A stretch of 64,000 nt of DNA from assembly GCF_002843605.1 (NCBI RefSeq), contig NZ_CP025263.1, forward strand, positions 1,494,501 through 1,558,500. Reading direction: 5' to 3'. The notes beneath the pieces are model-generated. The model was given only the letters and a program-made list of their open reading frames with translations. It ran no database searches and was not told the DNA's origin. Each line of letters begins with the position of its first letter. The stretch's first letter is position 1. Both the position numbers and the translations under genes were made by a program. Shown in pieces: positions 44,130-52,303 of the stretch. The stretch comes from Pseudomonas sp. S09G 359 (GTDB lineage: Bacteria > Pseudomonadota > Gammaproteobacteria > Pseudomonadales > Pseudomonadaceae).

Positions 44130-44894
44130 CTATGGTTCTGTGTGCAGATGAGTGATGGCGTCGTGGCTGATCAGCAGGCTCAAACAGGGGTTCAGGTCGA
44201 ATTCAGCCGAGGCTTCGAGGGCGTGCTCTACCGCCATTTCCAGCCCCGCGCCCTGGCTCAGGCAGTTGATAAACGCCAGCGAAGCGCTGTCTATGGCAAA
44301 CACTTTGACGGCCAGCCCGTGGCGCAGGACCAGCGCGGGCTGGGCGTGCCAGGGGTTCAAGGTGGCTACAGCGCTGTCGGTCTGATGCGCCGCCCACACC
44401 GCCACGATGGCGTAGGTGGAGCTCAACGTGGCTAGGGACGGATGCAATTGAAGGCGTAACTGTCCCACGTCGGTGGGGCCTTGCAGGTGTTGGAGCAAGG
44501 CTTGCGGAGCCAGCGGTTGGACGTCCGCCGCGTGATACGCACGCACCCGCAGGCGTTCCAATCGGGCGATGTCCGCCAGGTAGGGCACACTCGCCGCCGG
44601 TTCGAAGCCTTGGATAAAGTCGGAAAATGTACTGCCATATTCACTGATCAACGGGCTGGTGGGCGGGTGCTCCTGGACATAAAGGCCGGCCATGGCGCGA
44701 AAGAATTCGTCGCCGACCAGTTGCAGCGTCACCGGGTAGGCGGCCGCCAACGCATTGATCAACGCGCTGTGCACATTGTTGCGATACACCGCAAAACGGC
44801 TGGCCGGGTCGGCGCCGTTACGGCTGAACAGCCCTTCGGGGCAGGCCGAATCTGGTGCCAGCAGGGCATGGGCGAAGGCGGCCTGATCGTTCAT
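44130..44894 (-). CDS. bufC: BufC-like protein (DUF2063), partner of the MNIO enzyme
   Basis: 254 residues from the ATG at 44894 that overlaps the BufB stop (ATGA). The N-terminus DQAAFAHALLAPDSACPEGL and the stretch RFAVYRNNVHSALINALAAAYPVTLQLVGDEFFRAMAGLYV are the DUF2063 hallmark. Such proteins serve as peptide-recognition partners of the modifying enzyme. A DNA-binding label often attached to this family is not supported by its context here. Confidence 0.9.
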   Translation of the reverse strand: MNDQAAFAHALLAPDSACPEGLFSRNGADPASRFAVYRNNVHSALINALAAAYPVTLQLVGDEFFRAMAGLYVQEHPPTSPLISEYGSTFSDFIQGFEPAASVPYLADIARLERLRVRAYHAADVQPLAPQALLQHLQGPTDVGQLRLQLHPSLATLSSTYAIVAVWAAHQTDSAVATLNPWHAQPALVLRHGLAVKVFAIDSASLAFINCLSQGAGLEMAVEHALEASAEFDLNPCLSLLISHDAITHLHTEP

Positions 44895-45769
44895 GAGCGC
44901 ACCTGCGACAGGTGCCATTCAGCCTGCTCGGCTTCGGCTTGCAGCACGCTGAAGGCCGGCACCTGGTTATCCCGTTCGATCAACGTCGGCACCGGGCCTA
45001 CGCGCTTCAACACCTGTTCATACAGCTGCCACACGGCGTTATCGATGGGCGCGCCGTGATCATCGATCAGCAGGCGGTCGCCGAGGCTGTCGGTGTCTTC
45101 GGCAAAACCGGCCAGATGAATCTCACCCACCGCGCGCAACGGTAGCGCGTCGATGTAGGCCAGCGGGTCGCGTTGGTGGTTGATGCACGACACGTAGACG
45201 TTGTTTACATCCAGCAGCAAACCACAGCCGGTGCGGCGGATGACCGTGCTGATGAAGTCGGTCTCGTCCAGGGTGGAGCGCTGGAACTGCAGGTATGTCG
45301 ACGGGTTCTCCAGCAGCATCGGCCGCTTGAGTGCGCTTTGCACCTGGTCGACGTGTTCGCATACCCGCTGCAGGGTGGCGGCATCGTAGGCCAGGGGCAG
45401 TAAGTCATTGAGAAACACCGGGCCATGGCTGGACCAGGCCAGGTGTTCGGAAAAGGACTGGGGTTGATAGCGTTCGATCAGCACAACCAGCCGTGCCAGA
45501 TGGTCACGGTTCAATGGGCCTTCGCTGCCGATGGACAGGCCCACGCCGTGCAGCGACAACGGGTACTGCTCGCGGATCAACCCCAGGTAGTGATGGAAGG
45601 GCCCGCCAGCGACCATGTAGTTTTCGGCGTGCACTTCAAAAAAACCGATATCGGGCGCGGTCTCGAGCACTTCGATGAAGTGCTCGTTCTTCAGCCCCAG
45701 CCCGGCCCGCAAGGGAAGGCCGGGCACCTGAGCCGGTGAGACCGTGTGTTTGGGTGCAAGCGTCATCAT
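44891..45769 (-). CDS. bufB: BufB-like multinuclear non-heme iron oxidative enzyme (MNIO, DUF692)
   Basis: 292 residues (ATG at 45769 or 45766). A TIM-barrel with a dense set of metal ligands: E45/H47/E49 (FFEVHAEN), H74, E108-H109 (SEHL), E154-N155, D187-N189 (DVNN), H218, D237-H238 and E265. Known MNIO enzymes bind two or three iron ions and convert peptide cysteines into thiooxazoles or related groups. The substrate here should be the 99-residue peptide encoded 24 bases upstream. Confidence 0.93.
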   Translation of the reverse strand: MMTLAPKHTVSPAQVPGLPLRAGLGLKNEHFIEVLETAPDIGFFEVHAENYMVAGGPFHHYLGLIREQYPLSLHGVGLSIGSEGPLNRDHLARLVVLIERYQPQSFSEHLAWSSHGPVFLNDLLPLAYDAATLQRVCEHVDQVQSALKRPMLLENPSTYLQFQRSTLDETDFISTVIRRTGCGLLLDVNNVYVSCINHQRDPLAYIDALPLRAVGEIHLAGFAEDTDSLGDRLLIDDHGAPIDNAVWQLYEQVLKRVGPVPTLIERDNQVPAFSVLQAEAEQAEWHLSQVRS

Positions 45770-45792
45770 CAGTACTCAGGTTTTGCCGGGTT

Positions 45793-46092
45793 TCAGGACT
45801 TGGCGGTAAACGCAGCTTCCTGGCCGAAACCGGTCGGCGAGGTGGAGCTTGGGGTTTTCGCGCAGGTGCCGGCCGGTACCAGTTTCCAGGCGTTGGCCTG
45901 GTCTTTGACTTTCGAGGTGCCGGCGCAGGAAGTACCGGCGCCTGCGGCGCAATCGTTCTTGCCGGCTTCTGCGACGCCGAAGCATTTGTCCATTTTGGCG
46001 TCGTCGGCGTGGGCCATGTTGGACATTGCGGACAGGCTCAGAGCAGAGCCAAGGGCCAGGATCAAGGTAGCGGCGGACAGTTTGGTAGTCAT
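45793..46092 (-). CDS. bufA: Bufferin-type precursor peptide (BufA, DUF2282)
   Basis: 99 residues: a Sec signal peptide (about residues 1-29, ending SNMAHA) and a core of about 70 residues with exactly four cysteines, C37, C48, C56 and C77, in the DUF2282 pattern [19 protein letters not shown] and VPAGTC. In Caulobacter, bufferins are exported copper-binding RiPPs whose cysteines are oxidised by BufB. It is first gene in the operon, with GGAG before the ATG, followed by bufB, bufC and a DoxX gene. Confidence 0.93.
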   Translation of the reverse strand: MTTKLSAATLILALGSALSLSAMSNMAHADDAKMDKCFGVAEAGKNDCAAGAGTSCAGTSKVKDQANAWKLVPAGTCAKTPSSTSPTGFGQEAAFTAKS

Positions 46093-46144
46093 GGTGTATC
46101 TCCAGCGGTGGGTTGAGGTAGCGAGCTTGAATGCCTGCTTACTC

Positions 46145-46175
46145 CACTAGAGGCAGCAGGGAGAATTTCGTTACA
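46145..46175 (-). promoter_or_regulatory. Candidate ECF-type promoter of the bufferin operon
   Basis: On the minus strand TGTAACG (46169-46175) resembles an extracytoplasmic-function sigma -35 element. CTAGTG follows after 18 bases in the -10 position, about 53 bases before the ATG. DUF2282 operons are often under ECF sigma factors, but no sigma gene is in the window. The match is short. Confidence 0.3.
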
Positions 46176-46230
46176 AACTCGACGAAAAAAATTTCAATCA
46201 ATGCAAAATTCAAGGTTCACACAAAGCAAA

Positions 46231-46319
46231 TGTGGGAGCGGGCTTGCTCGCGAAAGCAGTGTGTCAGTCGATAGGTACTTAACTGATACACCGTATTCGC
46301 GAGCAAGCCCGCTCCCACA
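46231..46319. repeat. REPIN, GAGCGGGCTTGCTCGCGAA type
   Basis: Left arm TGTGGGAGCGGGCTTGCTCG and complementary right arm flank GTGTCAGTCGATAGG. It lies between braG (minus, ending 46351) and the upstream region of bufA. It is the same type as the copies at 17636 and 52201. Confidence 0.92.
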
Positions 46320-46350
46320 TTTTTTATCTGGTTCCTGCTGGAACCTTTCC

Positions 46351-47052
46351 TTAACCGCCGAGGTACGCCTCACGCACCTTCGGATCGGTCAGCAACTGCT
46401 CACCCGTGCCCTGCATCACCACCCGGCCGTTTTCCAGCACGTAGGCACGGTCGGCAATCTTCAGCGCCTGGTTGGCGTTCTGCTCTACCAGGAACACCGT
46501 CACACCGTCCTTGCGCAGTTGTTCGATGATGTCGAAGATCTGCTGGATGATGATCGGTGCCAGGCCCAGGGACGGCTCGTCCAGCAGCAACAGCTTGGGT
46601 TTGCTCATCAGTGCCCGGCCGATGGCGAGCATTTGCTGCTCGCCGCCGGACATGGTGCCACCGCGCTGGCTGAAGCGTTCCTTGAGCCGCGGGAACAGGT
46701 GCAGCACCTTGTCCATCTGCTCCTGGTAGTCACCCTTGTCGGTGAAGAACCCGCCCATGGCCAGGTTCTCCTCCACGGTCAGGCGTGCAAACACGCGACG
46801 CCCTTCCGGCACCACCGCGATGCTTTTACGCATGATCTGCGATGACTGCTGGCCCACCAGTTCTTCACCCATGTAGCGGATGCTGCCGCTGTGGGCCTGG
46901 GGCGAACCGCACAAGGTCATCAGCAAGGTCGACTTGCCGGCGCCGTTGGCACCGATCAGGGTCACGATCTCACCTTGGCGTACTTCGACGTTAACGCCAT
47001 GCAAGGCCTGGATCTTGCCGTAGAAAGTGGAAACGTTTTCGAATTGCAGCAT
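46351..47052 (-). CDS. braG: Branched-chain amino acid ABC transporter ATPase (LivF/BraG)
   Basis: 233 residues. Walker A GANGAGKST (34-42), signature MSGGEQQMLAIGRALM, Walker B LLLLDEPSLGLAP and switch VFLVEQNANQALKIAD, the form specific for LivF. It energises high-affinity leucine/isoleucine/valine (and alanine, threonine) uptake together with BraF. It is last in the operon, one base after the braF stop. Confidence 0.96.
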   Translation of the reverse strand: MLQFENVSTFYGKIQALHGVNVEVRQGEIVTLIGANGAGKSTLLMTLCGSPQAHSGSIRYMGEELVGQQSSQIMRKSIAVVPEGRRVFARLTVEENLAMGGFFTDKGDYQEQMDKVLHLFPRLKERFSQRGGTMSGGEQQMLAIGRALMSKPKLLLLDEPSLGLAPIIIQQIFDIIEQLRKDGVTVFLVEQNANQALKIADRAYVLENGRVVMQGTGEQLLTDPKVREAYLGG

Positions 47053-47053
47053 T

Positions 47054-47821
47054 TTACGCTTCCCCCAAATAGGCTTTGATCACTTCAGGATTGTCGCGGA
47101 TCTGCTCCGGCGTCCCGTCGGCCAAAGGCGTGCCCTGGTTAATCACCACGATATGGTCGGAAATGCTCATGACCAGTTTCATGTCGTGTTCGATCAACAG
47201 CACCGTGGCGTTGTTTTCCTCACGCAGCACGCTGATCAGTGCCTTGAGGTCTTCGGTTTCCTTGGGGTTCAGGCCGGCGGCCGGTTCGTCGAGCATGAGG
47301 ATCCGCGGGCGGGTCATCATGCAACGAGCGATTTCCAGGCGACGTTGCTGCCCATAGGCGAGGGTGCCGGCGGGGCGGTTGGCGAACTCGGTCAGGTTGA
47401 CCTTGTCGAGCCAGTACTCCGCATATTCCATGGCCTCGCGTTCGCTCTTGCGGAACGCCGGGGTCTTGAACAGGCCCGCGAAGAAGTTGGTGTTCAGGTG
47501 CCGGTGCTGGGCGATCAGCAGGTTTTCGACCGCCGTCATATCCTTGAACAGCCGCACGTTCTGGAAGGTCCGCACCACGCCCTTGCGGGCGATCTCGTGG
47601 CCGGCCAACCCCTGGATCGGCTGGCCGTCCAGCAGGATGCTGCCGCCCGCCGGCTTGTAGAAGCCGGTGAGGCAGTTGAACACGGTGGTCTTGCCGGCGC
47701 CGTTCGGGCCGATCAATGCGACAACTTGTTTCTCTTTCACGGTCAGGGCCACGCCGTTGACCGCCAGCAAGCCACCGAAGCGCATGCTCAGATTTTCGAC
47801 TTTCAGGATCTCGCGGCTCAT
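47054..47821 (-). CDS. braF: Branched-chain amino acid ABC transporter ATPase (LivG/BraF)
   Basis: 255 residues. Walker [10 protein letters not shown] (38-46), LivG-specific [22 protein letters not shown], signature [15 protein letters not shown] and Walker [13 protein letters not shown]. It overlaps the LivM gene by four bases (ATGA). It forms a heterodimer with BraG. Confidence 0.96.
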   Translation of the reverse strand: MSREILKVENLSMRFGGLLAVNGVALTVKEKQVVALIGPNGAGKTTVFNCLTGFYKPAGGSILLDGQPIQGLAGHEIARKGVVRTFQNVRLFKDMTAVENLLIAQHRHLNTNFFAGLFKTPAFRKSEREAMEYAEYWLDKVNLTEFANRPAGTLAYGQQRRLEIARCMMTRPRILMLDEPAAGLNPKETEDLKALISVLREENNATVLLIEHDMKLVMSISDHIVVINQGTPLADGTPEQIRDNPEVIKAYLGEA

Positions 47822-49071
47822 TTGCGCAGCTCCATGTGTGGACGTTGCATGGGCAGCAGGCCTTGAGGGCGCCAGATCATCATCAGCACCATCATGGCGC
47901 CGAACATCAACATGCGGTATTCGCTGAACTCACGCATCATTTCCGGCAGCAGGATCATCACGATCGCGGCCAGGATCACGCCCAGTTGCGAGCCCATGCC
48001 ACCCAATACGACGATGGCGAGGATGATCGCCGACTCGATGAAGGTGAACGACTCCGGGGTCACCAGGCCTTGGCGCGCGGCGAAGAAGCTGCCGGCGAAA
48101 CCGGCGAACGCGGCGCCCAGGGTGAATGCGGAGAGCTTGATGATGGTCGGGTTCAGGCCCAGGGCACGGCAGGCGATCTCATCTTCGCGCAGCGCTTCCC
48201 ACGCACGGCCAATCGGCATGCGCAGCAGGCGGTTGATCACGAACAGTGCCGCCAGTGCCAGCAACAGCGCCACCAGGTAGAGGAACACCACTTTGCTGAC
48301 CGGGTTGTAGGCAATCCCGAAGTACTCGTGGAAAGTCTGCATGCCCTCGGCGGCGGTGCGGTCGAACGACAGCCCGAAGAACGTTGGCTTGGGGATGCTG
48401 CTGATGCCGTTGGGGCCACCGGTGATATCGGTGAGGTTACGCAGGAACAGTCGGATGATTTCGCCGAAGCCCAGGGTCACGATCGCCAAATAGTCGCCGC
48501 GCAGGCGCAGTACCGGGAAGCCCAACAGGAACCCGAACGTGGCCGCTGCCATGCCGGCCAGAGGCAGGCAGATCCAGAAGCTCCAGCCCAGGTAGTGGGA
48601 GAGCAGCGCATAGGTGTAGGCACCCACGGCGTAGAAACCCACATAACCCAGGTCGAGCAGGCCAGCCAGGCCCACCACGATGTTCAGGCCCAGGCCCAGC
48701 AACACGTAGATCAGGATCAGGGTAGCGATGTCGACTGCGCCGCGCGAGCCGAAGAACGGCCAGATCAACGCGGCCACGATCAGCCCGATGATGATGTAGC
48801 GCTGGGTGCGCGGCAGGGTCAGAAATTGGCTGACCTTGGGCGAAACCAATGGGCCACGGTTGCCCTTGAACAAGGCACCGACCTGCTGGGTGAACAGCAC
48901 GCGCAGGAACATCAGCACCGAACACAGGGCGATGATGGTCAGGGTTACGGGACCGGTGCCATGCACTTCCAGGTTGATGCCGACAATGCTCAGCTTGAGG
49001 CCGAGTACCGGGAAGGCCACAGCCCATACCAGCAAGGCGCTGAAAAACGCCGATTTAAGATATCTGCTCAT
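47818..49071 (-). CDS. braE: Branched-chain amino acid ABC transporter permease (LivM/BraE)
   Basis: 417 residues with an N-terminal extension of about 90 residues (including two spans), as in P. aeruginosa BraE, followed by the LivM core: [32 protein letters not shown] and [21 protein letters not shown] (EAA-like loop). It overlaps livH by four bases. Confidence 0.95.
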   Translation of the reverse strand: MSRYLKSAFFSALLVWAVAFPVLGLKLSIVGINLEVHGTGPVTLTIIALCSVLMFLRVLFTQQVGALFKGNRGPLVSPKVSQFLTLPRTQRYIIIGLIVAALIWPFFGSRGAVDIATLILIYVLLGLGLNIVVGLAGLLDLGYVGFYAVGAYTYALLSHYLGWSFWICLPLAGMAAATFGFLLGFPVLRLRGDYLAIVTLGFGEIIRLFLRNLTDITGGPNGISSIPKPTFFGLSFDRTAAEGMQTFHEYFGIAYNPVSKVVFLYLVALLLALAALFVINRLLRMPIGRAWEALREDEIACRALGLNPTIIKLSAFTLGAAFAGFAGSFFAARQGLVTPESFTFIESAIILAIVVLGGMGSQLGVILAAIVMILLPEMMREFSEYRMLMFGAMMVLMMIWRPQGLLPMQRPHMELRK

Positions 49072-49991
49072 ACTTTCTCAACCTCCGGACGGCCCAGGAT
49101 GCCGGTCGGACGGAACAACAGCACCAGAACCAGCAGGCCGAACGCCACGACGTCCTTGTACTGGTCGCCGAAGATATCGGCACCAAACGCCTCGGCCACA
49201 CCCAGCACCAGCCCGCCGAGCATGGCGCCCGGGATGCTGCCGATGCCGCCCAATACCGCTGCGGTAAAGGCCTTGAGGCCTACCAGGAAGCCAGCGTTGG
49301 GGTTGATCACGCCGTACTGCATGCTCAGCAACACGGCAGCGACCGCTGCGAGTGCGGCGCCGATCACGAAGGTCAGGGCAATGATGTTGTTGGTGTTGAT
49401 GCCCAGCAGGTTGGCCATCTTGATGTCTTCGGCGCAGGCCCGGCAGGCGCGCCCCAGACGGGAGCGGGAGATGAACAGGGTCAGGCCCAGCATGGCCACC
49501 AGGGTGACGACGAACACCAGGATCTGCATGTAGGAAATCAGCACTTCTTCCGCGCCGCCCGGGCCGAAGGAGATGCTCCCCGGAATCAGGTTGGGAATGG
49601 ACTTATCCTTGGAGTCCTGGGACAGCAATACGGTGTTCTGCAGGAAAATCGACATGCCGATGGCGGAAATCAGCGGGATCAAACGGTTGCTGCCACGCAA
49701 GGGACGGTAGGCAACACGCTCGATACTGTAGCCATAGGCACTGGTTACAACGATCGACGCGATAAACGCGGCGGTCATCAACAGCGGCAGTGAGTGGATA
49801 CCCATCATGGCCAGCCCGGCAAGGGCGATGAAGGCCACATAGGAACCAATCATGTACACCTCGCCATGGGCGAAGTTGATCATTCCAATGATGCCGTAAA
49901 CCATTGTGTAGCCAATGGCTATCAAGGCATAGGTGCTGCCAATGGTCAGGCCATTAACCAGCTGTTGGAAAAAATGATAGATCTCAGGCAT
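49068..49991 (-). CDS. braD: Branched-chain amino acid ABC transporter permease (LivH/BraD)
   Basis: 307 residues, about eight spans. Hallmarks are [54 protein letters not shown] (EAA loop) and [21 protein letters not shown]. It begins about 230 bases after the binding-protein gene, behind a hairpin, so its expression is probably set below that of BraC. Confidence 0.96.
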   Translation of the reverse strand: MPEIYHFFQQLVNGLTIGSTYALIAIGYTMVYGIIGMINFAHGEVYMIGSYVAFIALAGLAMMGIHSLPLLMTAAFIASIVVTSAYGYSIERVAYRPLRGSNRLIPLISAIGMSIFLQNTVLLSQDSKDKSIPNLIPGSISFGPGGAEEVLISYMQILVFVVTLVAMLGLTLFISRSRLGRACRACAEDIKMANLLGINTNNIIALTFVIGAALAAVAAVLLSMQYGVINPNAGFLVGLKAFTAAVLGGIGSIPGAMLGGLVLGVAEAFGADIFGDQYKDVVAFGLLVLVLLFRPTGILGRPEVEKV

Positions 49992-50173
49992 TACAGCGCT
50001 CCTAAAAACCCGATACGCATTTCACTGGTGGAGTCATGTTCCGGCCCCGTGCTGTGTTCTATGAGCACATTTGCACAAAGCGTTTGCCAGCGAACCGCTG
50101 GTGACGGTTTTAAGATTTTCAGGTGAGCCAGCGCCCGGATCGCGGGTGACAGGCCCATAAACCTCGTAAAACA

Positions 50174-50199
50174 AAGCCCACTGCTCTCACAGTGGGCTT
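50174..50199 (-). terminator. Intra-operon terminator between braC and braD
   Basis: AAGCCCACTG and CAGTGGGCTT form a 10-bp stem with loop CTCTCA, followed on the minus strand by a broken T-run (TTTGTTTTA). It is 22 bases past the braC stop. As in the aot operon of this window, it would allow partial read-through to the permease genes. The rest of the 229-base gap holds no gene. Confidence 0.75.
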
Positions 50200-50220
50200 G
50201 TTGGACCAGTAACGCCTGGC

Positions 50221-51348
50221 TTACTGAGGGGAAACTTCGGTTTTTGGTTTGCCGAAGTGCCATTCGTAGACCACGAATTTGAAGTCCTTCAGGTCGCCCT
50301 TGGCGTCGAAGCTCAGGTCGCCGGTAGGGGTCTTGAAGGTTCCCGCGTGGATGGCTTCGGCCACTTTGGCGGTGTCTTCGCTTTTCGCGGCGGTGATGCC
50401 TGCAGCGATCACTTCAACGGCCGAGTAGGCCGGGAACACGAACGGACCGGTTGGGTCCTGCTTGTTCTTGGCGAACTCTTCAACGATGGCCTTGTTGGCC
50501 GGGTCGGTGTCGAAGGATTTCGGCAGGGTTACCAGCAGGCCTTCGGAAGCGCCCTGGGCGATTTGCGAGATGGAGTCGTTGCCGACACCTTCTGGGCCCA
50601 TGAACTTGGCGTTCAGGCCTTTTTCCTTGGCTTGGCGCAGGATCAGGCCCAGCTCTGGGTGATAGCCGCCGTAGTAGACGAAGTCGACGTTGGCTTGCTT
50701 GAGCTTCTGGATGATCGAGGAGAAGTCTTTGTCGCCAGCGTTCAGGCCTTCGAAGACGGCAACCTTGGTGCCTTTCTTCTCGAGAGTCTGTTTAACGGCG
50801 GTGGCGATGCCTTCACCGTATTGCTGTTTGTCGTGCAGTACGGCTACGACTTTAGGCTTCACGTGGTCGGCGATGTAGTTGCCGGCCGCTGGGCCCTGGG
50901 CGCTGTCCAGGCCGATGGTACGGAAGATCAGCTTGTAGCCACGGGCGGTGATTTCCGGGCTGGTGGCAGCCGGGGTAATCATGATCACGCCTTCGTCTTC
51001 ATAGATGTCGGACGCTGGCTGAGTGGAGCTGGAGCACAGGTGGCCAATGACGAACTTGACGCCATCGTTGACCACTTTGTTGGCGACGGCCACGGCCTGT
51101 TTAGGGTCGCACGCGTCGTCGTATTCTTTGGCTTCGAGCTTTTTGCCATCGACGCCGCCCTTGGCGTTGATGTCGGCGATTGCCTGCTTGGCACCCATGA
51201 ACTGCATGTCGCCGTACTGCGTTACAGGACCGGTCTTAGGACCGGCGATGCCGATCAAGATGGTGTCGGCTGCGAACGAATGGCCGGCAACCCCAGCCAG
51301 GACCATAGCGGCAAACAGTTTGGAAATCTGCTTAGTAGCCTTATTCAT
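50221..51348 (-). CDS. braC: Branched-chain amino acid periplasmic binding protein (LivK/BraC)
   Basis: 375 residues. Signal peptide to about residue 26 (AGVAGHSFA), then DTILIGIAGPKTGPVTQYGDMQFMGAKQAI, the typical Leu/Ile/Val-binding start. HLCSSSTQPASDIYEDEGVIMITPAATSPE contacts the ligand, and the two cysteines (about 89 in CDPKQ and 112 in HLCSS) form the usual disulfide. GGAG precedes the ATG. It is first gene of braCDEFG. Confidence 0.96.
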   Translation of the reverse strand: MNKATKQISKLFAAMVLAGVAGHSFAADTILIGIAGPKTGPVTQYGDMQFMGAKQAIADINAKGGVDGKKLEAKEYDDACDPKQAVAVANKVVNDGVKFVIGHLCSSSTQPASDIYEDEGVIMITPAATSPEITARGYKLIFRTIGLDSAQGPAAGNYIADHVKPKVVAVLHDKQQYGEGIATAVKQTLEKKGTKVAVFEGLNAGDKDFSSIIQKLKQANVDFVYYGGYHPELGLILRQAKEKGLNAKFMGPEGVGNDSISQIAQGASEGLLVTLPKSFDTDPANKAIVEEFAKNKQDPTGPFVFPAYSAVEVIAAGITAAKSEDTAKVAEAIHAGTFKTPTGDLSFDAKGDLKDFKFVVYEWHFGKPKTEVSPQ

Positions 51349-51689
51349 AGTGCTCCACTCTTGCTGTTGTATTTTTTATAGTTCTAGCGGCCTTGTGAGC
51401 TGTAGAACCGGATCAGATATCGCGGATATCCCCCCGGCAGTGCCCTGGCAACTGTACCGGTACAGTGTAGAGCGCCGGTTGATCGCTTGAAAAGCTGGCT
51501 GCCAGGGGCAAAACCCAGGTGTGTCGCTTAAATGAAAGAAAAAGACAGAATTGCGGCGGGGTGATGCCAGAGTTGCGGGCAATCCTTGGCTTTCCTGACA
51601 CTTTCAGTCGATGACTCAATTGCAACTGGGTTTTTCTACCTCGGTCGCGACGTTATGATTGCGCCGATTTTTTCCCAAGGTGAACTCCC
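51349..51689. promoter_or_regulatory. Divergent region braC/DUF2288 with a 16-bp perfect palindrome
   Basis: This 341-base gap carries ACTGTACCGGTACAGT at 51451-51466, a perfect 16-bp palindrome, 103 bases from braC and 224 from the DUF2288 start. On the braC side an AT-rich TATAAA lies about 30 bases before the ATG. No ORF with a ribosome site is present. The palindrome is shaped like an operator for a dimeric (GntR/MocR-type) regulator; it is not a LexA box, because the CTGT-ACAG half-sites are 6, not 8, apart. Confidence 0.45.
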
Positions 51690-51992
51690 ATGACGCAAGA
51701 ACCTAGCACCCTCTATGCCAAGCTGCTCGGTGAAACCGCCGAAATTTCCTGGAAGGAGCTTGAACCGTTCTTTGCCAAGGGTGCCCTATTGTGGGTCGAC
51801 GCCGGCCTGGATTTGATCGAAGCCGCCGAGGGAATGGCCACCGACAACCGTGACAAAGTCGCCGCCTGGCTGGCTGCGGGGAGCCTCGGCGAAGTGTCTG
51901 CAACGCGGGCATTGGACCTGGTGGAACGTGATCCGAGCCTGTGGGCGGTGGTGGTTTCGCCGTGGATACTGATCCAGGAAAGGGCAGTCTAG
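51690..51992 (+). CDS. DUF2288 family protein
   Basis: 100 residues, all-helical by appearance. The hallmark is TLYAKLLGETAEISWKELEPFFAKGALLWVD and DRDPSLW-like VERDPSLWAVVVSPWILIQ. It is a soluble cytoplasmic protein of unknown function found widely in proteobacteria and cyanobacteria. AAGGTGA precedes the ATG. It is a single gene. Confidence 0.88.
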   Translation: MTQEPSTLYAKLLGETAEISWKELEPFFAKGALLWVDAGLDLIEAAEGMATDNRDKVAAWLAAGSLGEVSATRALDLVERDPSLWAVVVSPWILIQERAV

Positions 51993-52303
51993 GAAAGGCC
52001 TGCACGAAAAAGGTGCAAGCCTGGGGCGTTCGGAAGTGTGTAGCGGAGTAACCGCTGACGCAGTGATGGCATGTTGCCGTAGAGAAAGGTCACAGCCGAG
52101 GGTGACGTAAACGTCACGGGAACAGTTTTGTGTGGGGCTAAAGACCTGGGGAATTGTTTCAGCGTGTGGCGAGCTTGTAGATGTGCGTTGACTGATAGAT
52201 CGCTTTCGCGAGCAAGCCCGCTCCCACAGGTGGACCGCGTTCTTACAGAAAATACGCGGTACAAATGTGGGAGCGGGCTCGCTCGCGAAGGGGCCACCTC
52301 GGT
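51993..52303. repeat. Convergent gap with REPIN (52201-52290) and an inverted repeat
   Basis: REP arms at 52201-52228 (GCGAGCAAGCCCGCTCCCAC) and 52266-52290 (TGTGGGAGCGGGCTCGCTCG) are the GAGCGGGCTTGCTCGCGAA type. A half copy TGTGGCGAGCTTG lies at 52165-52177. Separately, GTGACGT-AA-ACGTCAC at 52102-52117 is a perfect 7+7 dyad with no gene start nearby. No ORF or RNA gene is evident. Confidence 0.75.

Noticed and set aside
47836..49533. 565-codon plus-strand frame opposite livM/livH
   Set aside because: Low-complexity His/Gln/Arg-rich shadow of the two permeases.
51451..51466. LexA (SOS) box
   Set aside because: The CTGT/ACAG halves are 6 bases apart, whereas the LexA box has 8.
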